Shown here piece after piece: positions 1 to 6,753 of a stretch of 14,268 nucleotides of DNA. This DNA comes from CAG-1000 sp964345385. GTDB taxonomy: Bacteria; Bacillota_I; Bacilli_A; RF39; UBA660. The stretch's first letter is position 1. Each line of letters starts with the position of its first letter. The stretch spans positions 1-14,268 of the forward strand of contig CAYFQM010000016.1 of assembly GCA_964345385.1 (NCBI GenBank), in the 5' to 3' direction. A program made the translations under genes and the position numbers. Under the pieces are notes generated by a model. The model worked only from the letters and a program-made list of their open reading frames with translations, had not been told where the DNA came from and made no database searches.

Positions 1-122
1 ACTTCTTTTCTTGCTTTTGTATACGTTTTTAATATGTTAGGTACTATTATTATAATTAGTATTGCTAGTACTACTATTACTGCAAGTATTTCTACTAATG
101 TAAATCCTTTTTTATTTTTCAT
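1..122 (-). CDS. Type IV pilin-like prepilin, N-terminal part (cut by window edge)
   Basis: This partial gene starts at ATG 122 and runs off the left edge, leaving 40 complete codons. The protein begins MKNKKGFTLVEILAV, a class III prepilin signal: a short Lys-rich leader, cleavage expected between Gly6 and Phe7, and Glu at mature position 5. A hydrophobic helix of about 20 residues follows (roughly 12-30), then a charged stretch with Lys and Arg. Such proteins are processed by a prepilin peptidase (PilD/ComC) and assembled into type IV or competence pseudopili (ComGC-like). An AAGGAG ribosome binding site lies at 128-133, five bases before the ATG. It could equally be a type II secretion or ComG pseudopilin; the missing C-terminus prevents assignment. 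The prepilin class is certain from the N-terminus; its exact role is not. Confidence 0.85.
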   Translation of the reverse strand, partial: MKNKKGFTLVEILAVIVVLAILIIIIVPNILKTYTKARKE

Positions 123-158
123 ACATTCTCCTTTTTATTATTTTATTTAAATTAAAAT

Positions 159-179
159 AAAGTAAGAAATTCTCACTTT
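159..179 (-). terminator. Hairpin terminator after the two-helix membrane protein gene
   Basis: On the minus strand an 8-bp stem (159-166 with 172-179, one G-U pair) with a 5-base loop is followed by a T-rich tail (TATTTTAATTT). It overlaps the stop codon of the upstream gene (178-180) and precedes the prepilin gene. The tail is interrupted, so read-through into the prepilin gene is possible. Confidence 0.6.
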
Positions 180-492
180 ATATACAAGACAAATCTAATC
201 CTGCTAACATGCCTATTAATCTTAATAATGTTGGAAGTAAAAGTATACATGCTAGTATAATAAGCATTTTAAAAAAATCTTTTATTGCTTTACTTAATGC
301 ATCAGCATTTGAATTAACAATTGCAGTCATAAATTTCAACATACCTACTACAATAGCTATTCCTCCTGATATGCCTTGAAATGCTATTCTAACACCTCTT
401 AATAAAGATACCATTGAAGGGCCAAGTAATTCTCTACATGTCATTGGACTACCGAAATTTAATTTTGGTAATAATGATTTTGGTTTAGCCAT
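178..492 (-). CDS. Small two-helix membrane protein, VirB2/TrbC pilin-like architecture
   Basis: From ATG 492 the protein has 104 residues. It has a Lys-containing N-terminus, then two hydrophobic helices at about 35-56 and 74-97 joined by a short polar loop (NSNADALSKAIKD), and ends ...DLSCI. Cys19 (TCRELLG) and Cys103 could pair; a third Cys82 lies in helix 2. Two closely spaced helices in about 100 residues is the plan of VirB2/TrbC-type conjugative pilins. I infer the resemblance from architecture and a remembered pattern of similar uncharacterised Bacilli proteins, not from a search. The start is uncertain: ATG 492 has no Shine-Dalgarno, and the frame stays open about 31 codons further upstream without an ATG, GTG or TTG. 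A TATAAA box (minus strand, about 13 bases before the ATG) would give a nearly leaderless mRNA. It precedes the prepilin gene but a hairpin separates them. Confidence 0.6.
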   Translation of the reverse strand: MAKPKSLLPKLNFGSPMTCRELLGPSMVSLLRGVRIAFQGISGGIAIVVGMLKFMTAIVNSNADALSKAIKDFFKMLIILACILLLPTLLRLIGMLAGLDLSCI

Positions 493-594
493 TTGTGAAG
501 AATTTATAAGAGTTATTTTTTCAGTTAATGATACATGTTCATTAACAACTAAAGCGTTAACACTATAAAAATTTAATAATATTTATATATATAG

Positions 595-600
595 TATAAT
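595..600 (+). promoter_or_regulatory. Probable -10 box of the recU-ponA promoter
   Basis: A perfect TATAAT sits 15 bases before the recU ATG. The position 17 bp further upstream (572-577, tttaat) is only a poor -35, and there is no TGn extension. If this box is used, transcription starts at about 607, inside or just before the GGAG ribosome binding site (607-610), so the leader would be very short. Other TATA-like hexamers at 580-592 could serve instead. Confidence 0.45.
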
Positions 601-615
601 AAAGTTGGAGAAGTT

Positions 616-1173
616 ATGAATACATATAAAAACAGAGGTATGTTTCTTGAAAACATAATTAATGAATCTAATATATATTATAATCATATTAGACGTTCAT
701 TAATATATAAAAAACCTACTCCTATTAAAGTATTAAAAGTTTCATACCCATCTAATTATTCACATTCAATAGATAAAGCTGTTTTTTCTAGTATATCTAC
801 ATTAGATTATAATGGTATATATAGAGGAAGATATATTGAGTTTGATGCTAAAGAATGCAGAAGTAAAACTTCTTTTCCATTATCTAATATAAAACCTCAT
901 CAATTAAAACACATTGAAGAAGTTATATATCATAATGGAATTGTGTTTATTATTATATATATGAATAACAAATTTTATTTATTAGATGGACAATATTTAA
1001 TAAATTTTGTAAAAAATAATAAGTCTAAAAGTATTAAATATGATACAATTAAAAATATATGTTATGAAATTAAAGAAAGTTATACTCCAAGACTAAAATA
1101 TTTAGATATAGTAGATAAATTATATTTTGAAAAAGAGGATAAAAATGAAAAGAAAAAAGAAAAATCAAATTAA
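616..1173 (+). CDS. recU: Holliday junction resolvase RecU
   Basis: RecU cuts Holliday junctions during recombination repair and chromosome segregation in Gram-positive bacteria, working with RuvAB and RecA. The family signature is clear: N-terminal NRGMFLENIINESN, then YKKPTPIKVLKVSYP, then the PD-(D/E)XK nuclease core TLDYNGIYRGRYIEFDAKE and KTSFPLSNIKPHQ. Inferred catalytic residues are Asp64, Asp77 and Lys79. Bacillus RecU usually has Glu where Asp77 stands, a conservative change. At 185 residues it is close to family length. The start is supported by GGAG at 607-610, five bases upstream. The Lys/Glu-rich C-terminus overlaps the start of ponA by 29 bases in another frame, so the two are translated from one mRNA. 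The recU-ponA pairing is conserved in Bacilli. Confidence 0.95.
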   Translation: MNTYKNRGMFLENIINESNIYYNHIRRSLIYKKPTPIKVLKVSYPSNYSHSIDKAVFSSISTLDYNGIYRGRYIEFDAKECRSKTSFPLSNIKPHQLKHIEEVIYHNGIVFIIIYMNNKFYLLDGQYLINFVKNNKSKSIKYDTIKNICYEIKESYTPRLKYLDIVDKLYFEKEDKNEKKKEKSN

Positions 1174-3964
1174 AAACAAGAAAAAAAATGTAAATAAAAA
1201 AAGAAAAAGTAATAAGACAAAAAGAAGAGTAAAATTTTTTATTCTTAATTTTGTTATAATATTTTGTATATTTTTATTTATTGCAGCTTCTGGATTTTGT
1301 ATATATATAATTAAAAGTGCCCCTGAATTTGATTTAAATCAAATGTTTGAAAAAGAAGCTTCTAGATTATATGATGCAGATGGAAATATTTTTGCAACTT
1401 TAGGAACTGAAAAAAGAGAAAAAATAACATTTAATGAAATACCTAATGTTTTAATAGATGCTATTATAGCTACAGAAGATTCAAGATTTTTTCAACATAA
1501 TGGATTTGATTTACCTAGATTTATGAAAGCTTCTATCCAACAAGTTATTGGTGGTAGTGGTGGTGGTGCTTCTACTATTACAATGCAATTATCTAAAATT
1601 TCTTTTACTTCTACTGTTTCAACTGGTATGCAAGGAATTATTAGAAAGTTTACTGATATATATATGTCTGTATTTAAAATAGAACGTAATTTAACAAAAG
1701 AACAAATTATTGAATATTATGTAAATACTCCTTGTTTAGGTGGAAATATATATGGAGTTGAACAAGCTAGTAAGTTTTATTTTGGTAAAAGAGCTAAAGA
1801 TTTAAATTTAGTTGAAGCGGCTATGATTGCGGGATTATTTCAATCTCCTAATGGATATAATCCATATATTAATCCAGAAGATGCAAATGAAAGAAAAAAT
1901 ACTGTTTTATATCTTATGAAAAGACATGGGTATATAACTGATGATGAATATAAAATAGCTACCAAAGTACATATTAAAAATCTTTTAGCACATAACTCTT
2001 CTACAGTTAATGAATATCAAGGATTTATTGATACTGTTGTTCAAGAAGTTATAAACGACACTAAAAACAACCCATATGATGTACCTATGGATATATATAC
2101 AACTATGGTTAGAGGAAAACAAGATATAATAAATGATTTTTATAAAACATATAAATTTTTAGATGATAAAATTGAAATTGGAGTTGGAGCAATTGATGTT
2201 AAAACTGGTGCTATTATTGCTGTTGGTGCTGGTAGAGATAAAAAAAGTGCTATGACACTTAATGTTGCAACATTTGATGGTCAAATAAAAAGACAAGCAG
2301 GATCAACTATTAAACCACTTATAGATTATGGTCCAGCATTTGAATATGCTAATTTAAGTACTTATGGTCCATTTTTAGATGAACCTACTCCTTATGGAAG
2401 GGGAACAATGAGAAACTTTGTAAACTCTTATACTGGTCTTAAAAACACTTCTGATTGTCTTGCTCAATCAATTAATACATGTGCTCTTCAAGCATTTATG
2501 TTAACAACTGATGAAGACAAAAAAACATTTATTAAAAGTTTAGGTATAGATGATATATTAATAGATGGAAGAAAATTCAATTTTGATAAAGATTCTTTTC
2601 CTCAATCATATTCAATTGGAGCATTTAATGGTGTAAGTCCAGTACAACTTGCTGGAGCATATGCTGCGTTTGCTTCTGGAGGATATTATACTAAGCCATA
2701 TTCATATACTAAAGTAGTATATATTGAATCAGAAGAAGAAGTAAATAAAGATGTTACAAGAACTAGAGTTATGTCAGAACAAACGGCTTATTTAGTAACA
2801 ACCATATTAAGAAGAGCTACTTCATGGAGAATGAAAGTTCCTGGCTCACATATAGCAACTAAAACAGGAACTACTTCTTATGATACTAATATATTAAGAA
2901 ATTTTGGACTTTCTTCTAATGTTATACCAGATTCATGGACATCTAGTTACTCACCAGATTATGCTCTTGCTATATGGTATGGATATCCAGATACCTTAAC
3001 TAAAGAAACAGTTGCTAATGGATGGTATCTAAAAAATAGTCATGCTAATCTAGAAAGATTAAATATTCAAGCACTTATTGGTAATAAATTTTATGAACCT
3101 AATTCAAGATTTCCTAATGTAAGTGGCATAGTAAGTGCTGAAGTAGAACTTGGTACTATTCCTCCTGAATCACCTTCAGAATTTACTCCAGATAATTTAA
3201 GAGGAACTTTCCTTTTTAAAAGTGGAACTGCACCAAGTAATGTATCAAATAGATTTTCTAAATTAAGAGATGTTTCTAATGTAACATATTCTATAAATAA
3301 CAAACAGCTTACTGTTAAATTTACTTCCCCTGGAACACCTGCTGCAATAGATACTACCTATTTACGAGAATATTTTACAAATGGATATACTCATTGGGCA
3401 GAAAAATATTATAATGAAAGAATTGCATATAATAATACATATATTGGAGAATTTGGTTTTGAAATATATTTAACTTCTGGAGTATCTACTAAATACTTAG
3501 GATGGACTAAAGATACAACATTTACTTATGATTTAAATTCTATAACTACTCCATATGATGGAGTACTTATAAAAAGTTCTTATTCTAAATTTAAATATAA
3601 TGCTTCAGATGGAATAAAAATAAGTTTTGATTCAGGTGATATAAGTGATTTTGATGAAACAAAAATAAAAGTAACAGTAGCTAACACTAATATTACCCTT
3701 AAAAAAGGAACACAATTTAATGAGTTAAATACTTACTCTGTTACATCTATTAAATATGATTTAAATGAAATACTTCTTAGTGTTACAAATATGTCAATGA
3801 TAACTAATTCAGTAAAAAAAGATGATGATAATTCATGGGTAGGAGCTCCAGGAGATATAACAGAAACAACTGGAAATTATACGATTACTTATAGCTTGTC
3901 ATTTGTATATAGTAATAGAACAATTAATAAAACAATCACTCAAAAAGTAAAAGTAATAGATTAA
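1145..3964 (+). CDS. ponA: Bifunctional class A penicillin-binding protein (PBP1)
   Basis: This membrane-anchored enzyme polymerises lipid II (glycosyltransferase) and cross-links peptidoglycan (transpeptidase). A highly basic cytoplasmic tail (1-28) is followed by one membrane helix (about 29-55). The GT51 domain has catalytic Glu111 in EDSRFFQHNGFD and the motif GGGASTITMQLSK (139-151), with an unusually Gly-rich run before it. The transpeptidase has S387-T-I-K390, S442-I-N444 and K573-T-G575, so both activities look intact. After about residue 640 comes a 300-residue Thr/Ser/Asn-rich, beta-looking extension, probably Ig- or FN3-like. I chose ATG 1145 (939 residues) because AGAGG at 1134-1138 lies six bases upstream; a TTG at 1127 in the same frame would lack a site. 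It overlaps recU by 29 bases. It ends at a strong hairpin facing the dnaD-nth operon. Confidence 0.96.
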   Translation: MKRKKKNQIKNKKKNVNKKRKSNKTKRRVKFFILNFVIIFCIFLFIAASGFCIYIIKSAPEFDLNQMFEKEASRLYDADGNIFATLGTEKREKITFNEIPNVLIDAIIATEDSRFFQHNGFDLPRFMKASIQQVIGGSGGGASTITMQLSKISFTSTVSTGMQGIIRKFTDIYMSVFKIERNLTKEQIIEYYVNTPCLGGNIYGVEQASKFYFGKRAKDLNLVEAAMIAGLFQSPNGYNPYINPEDANERKNTVLYLMKRHGYITDDEYKIATKVHIKNLLAHNSSTVNEYQGFIDTVVQEVINDTKNNPYDVPMDIYTTMVRGKQDIINDFYKTYKFLDDKIEIGVGAIDVKTGAIIAVGAGRDKKSAMTLNVATFDGQIKRQAGSTIKPLIDYGPAFEYANLSTYGPFLDEPTPYGRGTMRNFVNSYTGLKNTSDCLAQSINTCALQAFMLTTDEDKKTFIKSLGIDDILIDGRKFNFDKDSFPQSYSIGAFNGVSPVQLAGAYAAFASGGYYTKPYSYTKVVYIESEEEVNKDVTRTRVMSEQTAYLVTTILRRATSWRMKVPGSHIATKTGTTSYDTNILRNFGLSSNVIPDSWTSSYSPDYALAIWYGYPDTLTKETVANGWYLKNSHANLERLNIQALIGNKFYEPNSRFPNVSGIVSAEVELGTIPPESPSEFTPDNLRGTFLFKSGTAPSNVSNRFSKLRDVSNVTYSINNKQLTVKFTSPGTPAAIDTTYLREYFTNGYTHWAEKYYNERIAYNNTYIGEFGFEIYLTSGVSTKYLGWTKDTTFTYDLNSITTPYDGVLIKSSYSKFKYNASDGIKISFDSGDISDFDETKIKVTVANTNITLKKGTQFNELNTYSVTSIKYDLNEILLSVTNMSMITNSVKKDDDNSWVGAPGDITETTGNYTITYSLSFVYSNRTINKTITQKVKVID

Positions 3965-3994
3965 AAAAACGTTAGATTTTATCTAACGTTTTTT
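3964..3994. terminator. Bidirectional terminator between ponA and the convergent operon
   Basis: A perfect 14-bp inverted repeat (3964-3977 with 3981-3994, core ACGTTAGAT/ATCTAACGT, 3-base loop) is flanked by A6 on the left and T6 on the right. It therefore has a U-tract on both strands and can end both the plus-strand recU-ponA mRNA and the minus-strand operon. The stop codon of the minus-strand gene (3993-3995) lies at its edge. Confidence 0.92.
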
Positions 3995-4235
3995 ATATTG
4001 TAATTTCAAATAATAATTGTGATGTTGGGTTATCTTGAATTAAATAATTAGTAATATCTTTTCCTCTTTTTGAAACAGCTTTTTCTTCAAAATTCATAAA
4101 TGCATCATAACTATATGTAATATATTGAAATCTTCTTTTTATTTCTTTAAAAGCTTCATTTTTGTTTTTAGAACTCGCTTCTTCACTTAATACTGTAAAA
4201 GATAATTCTGATATTGGTTTGTTTTTTATATTCAT
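3993..4235 (-). CDS. Unknown 80-residue protein downstream of nth
   Basis: I do not recognise this protein. From ATG 4235 it has 80 residues, no membrane helix and no signal peptide. It looks soluble and alpha/beta, with a charged middle segment (KNKNEAFKEIKRRFQYITYSYDAF) and a C-terminus ending LLFEITI. The start is set by a strong TTGGAGG site (4240-4246) four to five bases upstream; an upstream in-frame ATG at 4259 overlaps the nth stop and lacks a site. The gap to nth is 20 bases, so it is the last gene of the cca-dnaD-nth unit. It occupies the position of ypoC in Bacillus but is far shorter, and I see no similarity. That the reading frame is a real gene rests on the ribosome binding site, spacing and terminator. 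Confidence 0.75.
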   Translation of the reverse strand: MNIKNKPISELSFTVLSEEASSKNKNEAFKEIKRRFQYITYSYDAFMNFEEKAVSKRGKDITNYLIQDNPTSQLLFEITI

Positions 4236-4255
4236 ATTGCCTCCAATAGATTTAT

Positions 4256-4876
4256 TCAATTATTTATTTTATCTTTTTTATCACATTTGTCAATTAAACA
4301 CTTATCACATTTTCTTTTTCTGGCAGTACATATATATCTACCAAATAAAACCATTTGAGAAGAAGTTCTATTCCACTTTTCTTTTGGAAAAAACTTCTTT
4401 AACTTTTCTTCTGCTTTTAATACATCATCTTCTTCATTAGTTATATTAAATACTTTAGAAACTCTAAAAACATGAGTATCTACTGCAAAATTAGGTTCAT
4501 CAAAAAGAACACTTAAAACTACTGAGGCTGTTTTTCTTCCAATACCAGGCATGCTTTCTAAAAAGGTTCTATCATTTTTAACATATCCTATTTTATTTAA
4601 AATAGACACTATTTCTTTAAAATGTTTGGCTTTTGTTCTATAAAAACCTAAACTTTTTAAATGACTTTCTATTTCTTCAAGTGATAAATTATTTAGTTTT
4701 TCTAAAGTGTTATATTTTTTATATAACTCTTTTGTTACTTCATTAACTCTTTTATCTGTAGTTTGTGCTGATAACATAACTGAAAGTAATAGTTCATAAT
4801 CTTTATTATAATTTAACTCACATTTTGGATTTGGAAACATTATATCTAATTTTTCCATTAAATACTCATTACTCAT
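4256..4876 (-). CDS. nth: Endonuclease III (DNA glycosylase/AP lyase)
   Basis: Nth removes oxidised pyrimidines and cleaves the abasic site in base-excision repair. Counting from ATG 4876 (206 residues), the core LLLSVMLSAQTTDKRVN matches the family, the helix-hairpin-helix is MPGIGRKTASVV with catalytic Lys115, and VDTH carries catalytic Asp133, the same 18-residue spacing as in E. coli. The C-terminal Fe-S ligands are Cys183, 190, 193 and 198. The last interval is four residues, where the usual pattern is C-X6-C-X2-C-X5-C. I chose ATG 4876 because it gives the normal N-terminal length and overlaps the dnaD stop by 8 bases, typical of coupling; an in-frame ATG at 4909 lies deep inside dnaD. 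The stop is TGA. dnaD-nth order is conserved in Firmicutes. Confidence 0.95.
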   Translation of the reverse strand: MSNEYLMEKLDIMFPNPKCELNYNKDYELLLSVMLSAQTTDKRVNEVTKELYKKYNTLEKLNNLSLEEIESHLKSLGFYRTKAKHFKEIVSILNKIGYVKNDRTFLESMPGIGRKTASVVLSVLFDEPNFAVDTHVFRVSKVFNITNEEDDVLKAEEKLKKFFPKEKWNRTSSQMVLFGRYICTARKRKCDKCLIDKCDKKDKINN

Positions 4877-5465
4877 TATCTTCAAACCATTTATAATCTT
4901 CATCATCATAGTTTATTTCTTCTATATTTTCTTTTTTAACGCCTTTTTTAGACCATTCATAAACTATTTTATCTATATATTTAAATGATGTTACTCCATT
5001 TAATATAGCTTCTTTTAATGCCCCTTTTATAATACTATTATCTATATTTTGTTCTTTCCATTTATTAATAATTTCATATTCAAAACTAGATAATGTTCTT
5101 CCTAATTCACTTTCATATAATGCATAAATATCTTCATTATTATCATTTTCTATTTTTTTATTAAGTGCTAATTTATCATAAAATGGATTTAAACTAATTT
5201 CTTCTATAGTTTTATTATTTGAAGAAGATACACTTATTTCAATTAACTTTTTACTCATTAAACTATTAAATGAAGAAAATATTATTTCATCACTTAAACC
5301 AAGCTTTAATTTAATATCATCCATATCAAGATAGGAAGATATATTTATAAAATATAATAGTAGTAAAAACTCATTTAAAGAAATATCTAATAAACTAATG
5401 TTTTTAACTATATTAGAATTAATTATAAAGTCTTTTTTCATAAATTCACTTCTTAAATCTTTCAT
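4869..5465 (-). CDS. dnaD: Primosomal replication-initiation protein DnaD
   Basis: DnaD acts in the Gram-positive primosome with DnaA, DnaB and DnaI, remodelling DNA and helping load the replicative helicase. The 198-residue product has an N-terminal winged-helix-like region (about 12-100) and a C-terminal DnaB/DnaD domain beginning YESELGRTLSSFEYEIINKW (117-136). Its hallmark YxxxIxxxW motif is visible as YIDKIVYEW (163-171), and an acidic tail follows. The start is supported by AAGGAG at 5471-5476, six to eight bases before ATG 5465; an in-frame ATG eight codons later is a weaker alternative. The gap to cca upstream is 20 bases and nth overlaps it downstream, so it lies inside the cca-dnaD-nth transcript. 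No promoter of its own was seen. Confidence 0.93.
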   Translation of the reverse strand: MKDLRSEFMKKDFIINSNIVKNISLLDISLNEFLLLLYFINISSYLDMDDIKLKLGLSDEIIFSSFNSLMSKKLIEISVSSSNNKTIEEISLNPFYDKLALNKKIENDNNEDIYALYESELGRTLSSFEYEIINKWKEQNIDNSIIKGALKEAILNGVTSFKYIDKIVYEWSKKGVKKENIEEINYDDEDYKWFEDNE

Positions 5466-5485
5466 CTTCTTCTCCTTAAAAATTA

Positions 5486-6358
5486 TTATAACACACTTTT
5501 TATTTTTTCATCTATATTTATATTAAGTATAGATGCTGCAGTTAAAGAAATATATTTTCCATATTTAAATATATCTTCTTTAAGAATAGTTTTTTTATTA
5601 ACTAATTTTTTTATAGAATCAATTATATATTTATCTTCTTTTTTAAAGTTAAAATCACATTCTATTTGAGCCCAAATACCATGTTTATTAGTATTTATTA
5701 TATTATTATAATTTATTTTTAAGTAACTCTTTAAATTGTATTTATCTATTATATCAAAAAAACTCATTGGATTTTTATCAAATATAATATCTAATTCTTT
5801 CTTTATAAATTCATTATTTAAATTATTTAAATAATGTCCATTTTCTTTTAAAAACTTTTTTATATCACTAGAAAACTCAAAATCTAATATACAAGAAAAT
5901 CTAATAGCTCTTAAAATCCTAGTATTATCTTCTATAAACTTATTATATGTGTTTCCTACTACTTTAATTATTTTATTATTTAAGTCATTTATTCCATTTA
6001 ATGGATCAATTAATTTTCCATTTATATCAAGTAATATTGTATTAATAGTAAAATCTCTTCTATTTAAATCTTCAAGTAAATTATTAGATTTAATAATTTT
6101 TATTGGTTTATTGTTTTTATATGTTATTTCTTTTCTAAAAGAAGTAATATTATATTTATAATTATCCTTTTTAAAATGAATAGACATATATTGTTTATAT
6201 ATAATTCCTTCAAATAGTTTATCTAACTCTTCAATAGATGCATTTGTACATATATCAATATCAAAAGAAGGTATATTAAGTAATTTATCTCTTACATATC
6301 CTCCGACTATATATGCTTCAAAGCCATTATCAATTAATGTTTTTAACACTTCATTCAT
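5486..6358 (-). CDS. cca: Class II tRNA nucleotidyltransferase (CCA-adding type), short C-terminus
   Basis: This enzyme adds or repairs the CCA end of tRNA from CTP and ATP; a poly(A) polymerase of the same family cannot be excluded from sequence. Visible motifs: A, GGYVRD (19-24) with metal-binding Asp33 and Asp35 (DID); B, RRDFTIN (100-106); and D, EDNTRILRAIRF with Glu143, Asp144 and Arg147 for base selection. The product has 290 residues, whereas Gram-positive members are usually near 400. The sequence stops soon after a body-domain segment (KYGKYISLTAASIL), so the tail domain seems absent. There is no room for it downstream, since dnaD starts 20 bases after the stop. The start at 6358 gives the normal distance to motif A. 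It has no ribosome binding site: an extended -10 box ends six bases before the ATG, which implies a leaderless mRNA. Confidence 0.9.
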   Translation of the reverse strand: MNEVLKTLIDNGFEAYIVGGYVRDKLLNIPSFDIDICTNASIEELDKLFEGIIYKQYMSIHFKKDNYKYNITSFRKEITYKNNKPIKIIKSNNLLEDLNRRDFTINTILLDINGKLIDPLNGINDLNNKIIKVVGNTYNKFIEDNTRILRAIRFSCILDFEFSSDIKKFLKENGHYLNNLNNEFIKKELDIIFDKNPMSFFDIIDKYNLKSYLKINYNNIINTNKHGIWAQIECDFNFKKEDKYIIDSIKKLVNKKTILKEDIFKYGKYISLTAASILNINIDEKIKSVL

Positions 6359-6364
6359 ATAAAA

Positions 6365-6373
6365 ATTATATCA
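6365..6373 (-). promoter_or_regulatory. Extended -10 promoter of the cca-dnaD-nth operon
   Basis: On the minus strand TGATATAAT (TGn plus a perfect TATAAT at 6365-6370) ends six bases before the cca ATG. Transcription would start at about 6358-6359, on or next to the A of the ATG. A -35 would fall inside the HU terminator and no good hexamer is seen, as often in extended -10 promoters. Confidence 0.7.
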
Positions 6374-6389
6374 TATTTTATTCAAAATA

Positions 6390-6412
6390 AAAAAGCTATA
6401 TAATAGCTTTTT
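6390..6412 (-). terminator. Terminator of the HU gene
   Basis: A perfect 10-bp stem (6390-6399 with 6403-6412, AAAAAGCTAT/ATAGCTTTTT, 3-base loop) is followed on the minus strand by TTATTTTG. It lies just after the HU stop codon and before the cca promoter, separating the two units. Confidence 0.9.
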
Positions 6413-6419
6413 CTTTTTA

Positions 6420-6692
6420 TTAATTTAAAGCGTCTTTTAATTTGCTTCCAGCTTTAAATGTTGCTGCTATTTTAGCAGGAATCTTAATTGTTTCTTTAGT
6501 TAATGGATTAATTCCAGTTCTTGCAGCTCTTTTCTTAGCAGTAAATGTTCCGAATCCAACTAAAGCTACCTTCTCTTCTTTCTTAAGACCTTCTGTAATA
6601 CCAGCAATTGTTGCTTCTAATGCTCTAGTAGCATCAGCTTTTGTTAAACCAGCTTTTGCAGCAATGAATTCAACTAAATCAGTTTTTCCCAT
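6420..6692 (-). CDS. hup: HU-family nucleoid protein
   Basis: HU is a small dimeric DNA-bending protein that compacts the nucleoid and assists replication, repair and recombination. The 90-residue product begins MGKTDLVEFIAAKAGLTKAD and has the conserved GFGTF turn and the DNA-binding arm with RTGINPLTKETIKIPA (about 58-73), then the C-terminal GSKLKDAL helix. The start is ATG 6692: GGGAGG at 6702-6707 lies eight to nine bases upstream, and the protein then has the standard HU N-terminus. An in-frame ATG at 6728 lies upstream of that site and is not needed. The gene is transcribed alone, with its own promoter (6754-6781) and terminator (6390-6412). It uses more GC-containing codons (GCT, GGT) than its neighbours, as expected for a highly expressed gene. 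Confidence 0.97.
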   Translation of the reverse strand: MGKTDLVEFIAAKAGLTKADATRALEATIAGITEGLKKEEKVALVGFGTFTAKKRAARTGINPLTKETIKIPAKIAATFKAGSKLKDALN

Positions 6693-6753
6693 CGTAATAT
6701 ACCTCCCATTACTTAGAATTGTAACCATAATTTAATCTTATGTTTACATATTA

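Noticed and set aside
1127..1147. TTG start for ponA, adding six residues
   Set aside because: AGAGG at 1134-1138 is inside that extension and correctly spaced for ATG 1145; nothing supports TTG 1127.
5949..6161. Plus-strand frame opposite cca (and similar short frames opposite ponA, topA and the DUF3592-like gene)
   Set aside because: Each lies fully antisense to a recognised gene, lacks a ribosome binding site, and reflects AT-rich codon shadows.
6692..6728. ATG 6728 as HU start
   Set aside because: The GGGAGG site lies between it and ATG 6692, and HU proteins start at the MGKTDLV position.
6442..6735. Plus-strand open frame of 97 codons opposite the HU gene
   Set aside because: It mirrors the codon pattern of HU on the other strand, has no ribosome binding site and runs into the HU promoter side. 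HU itself is certain.
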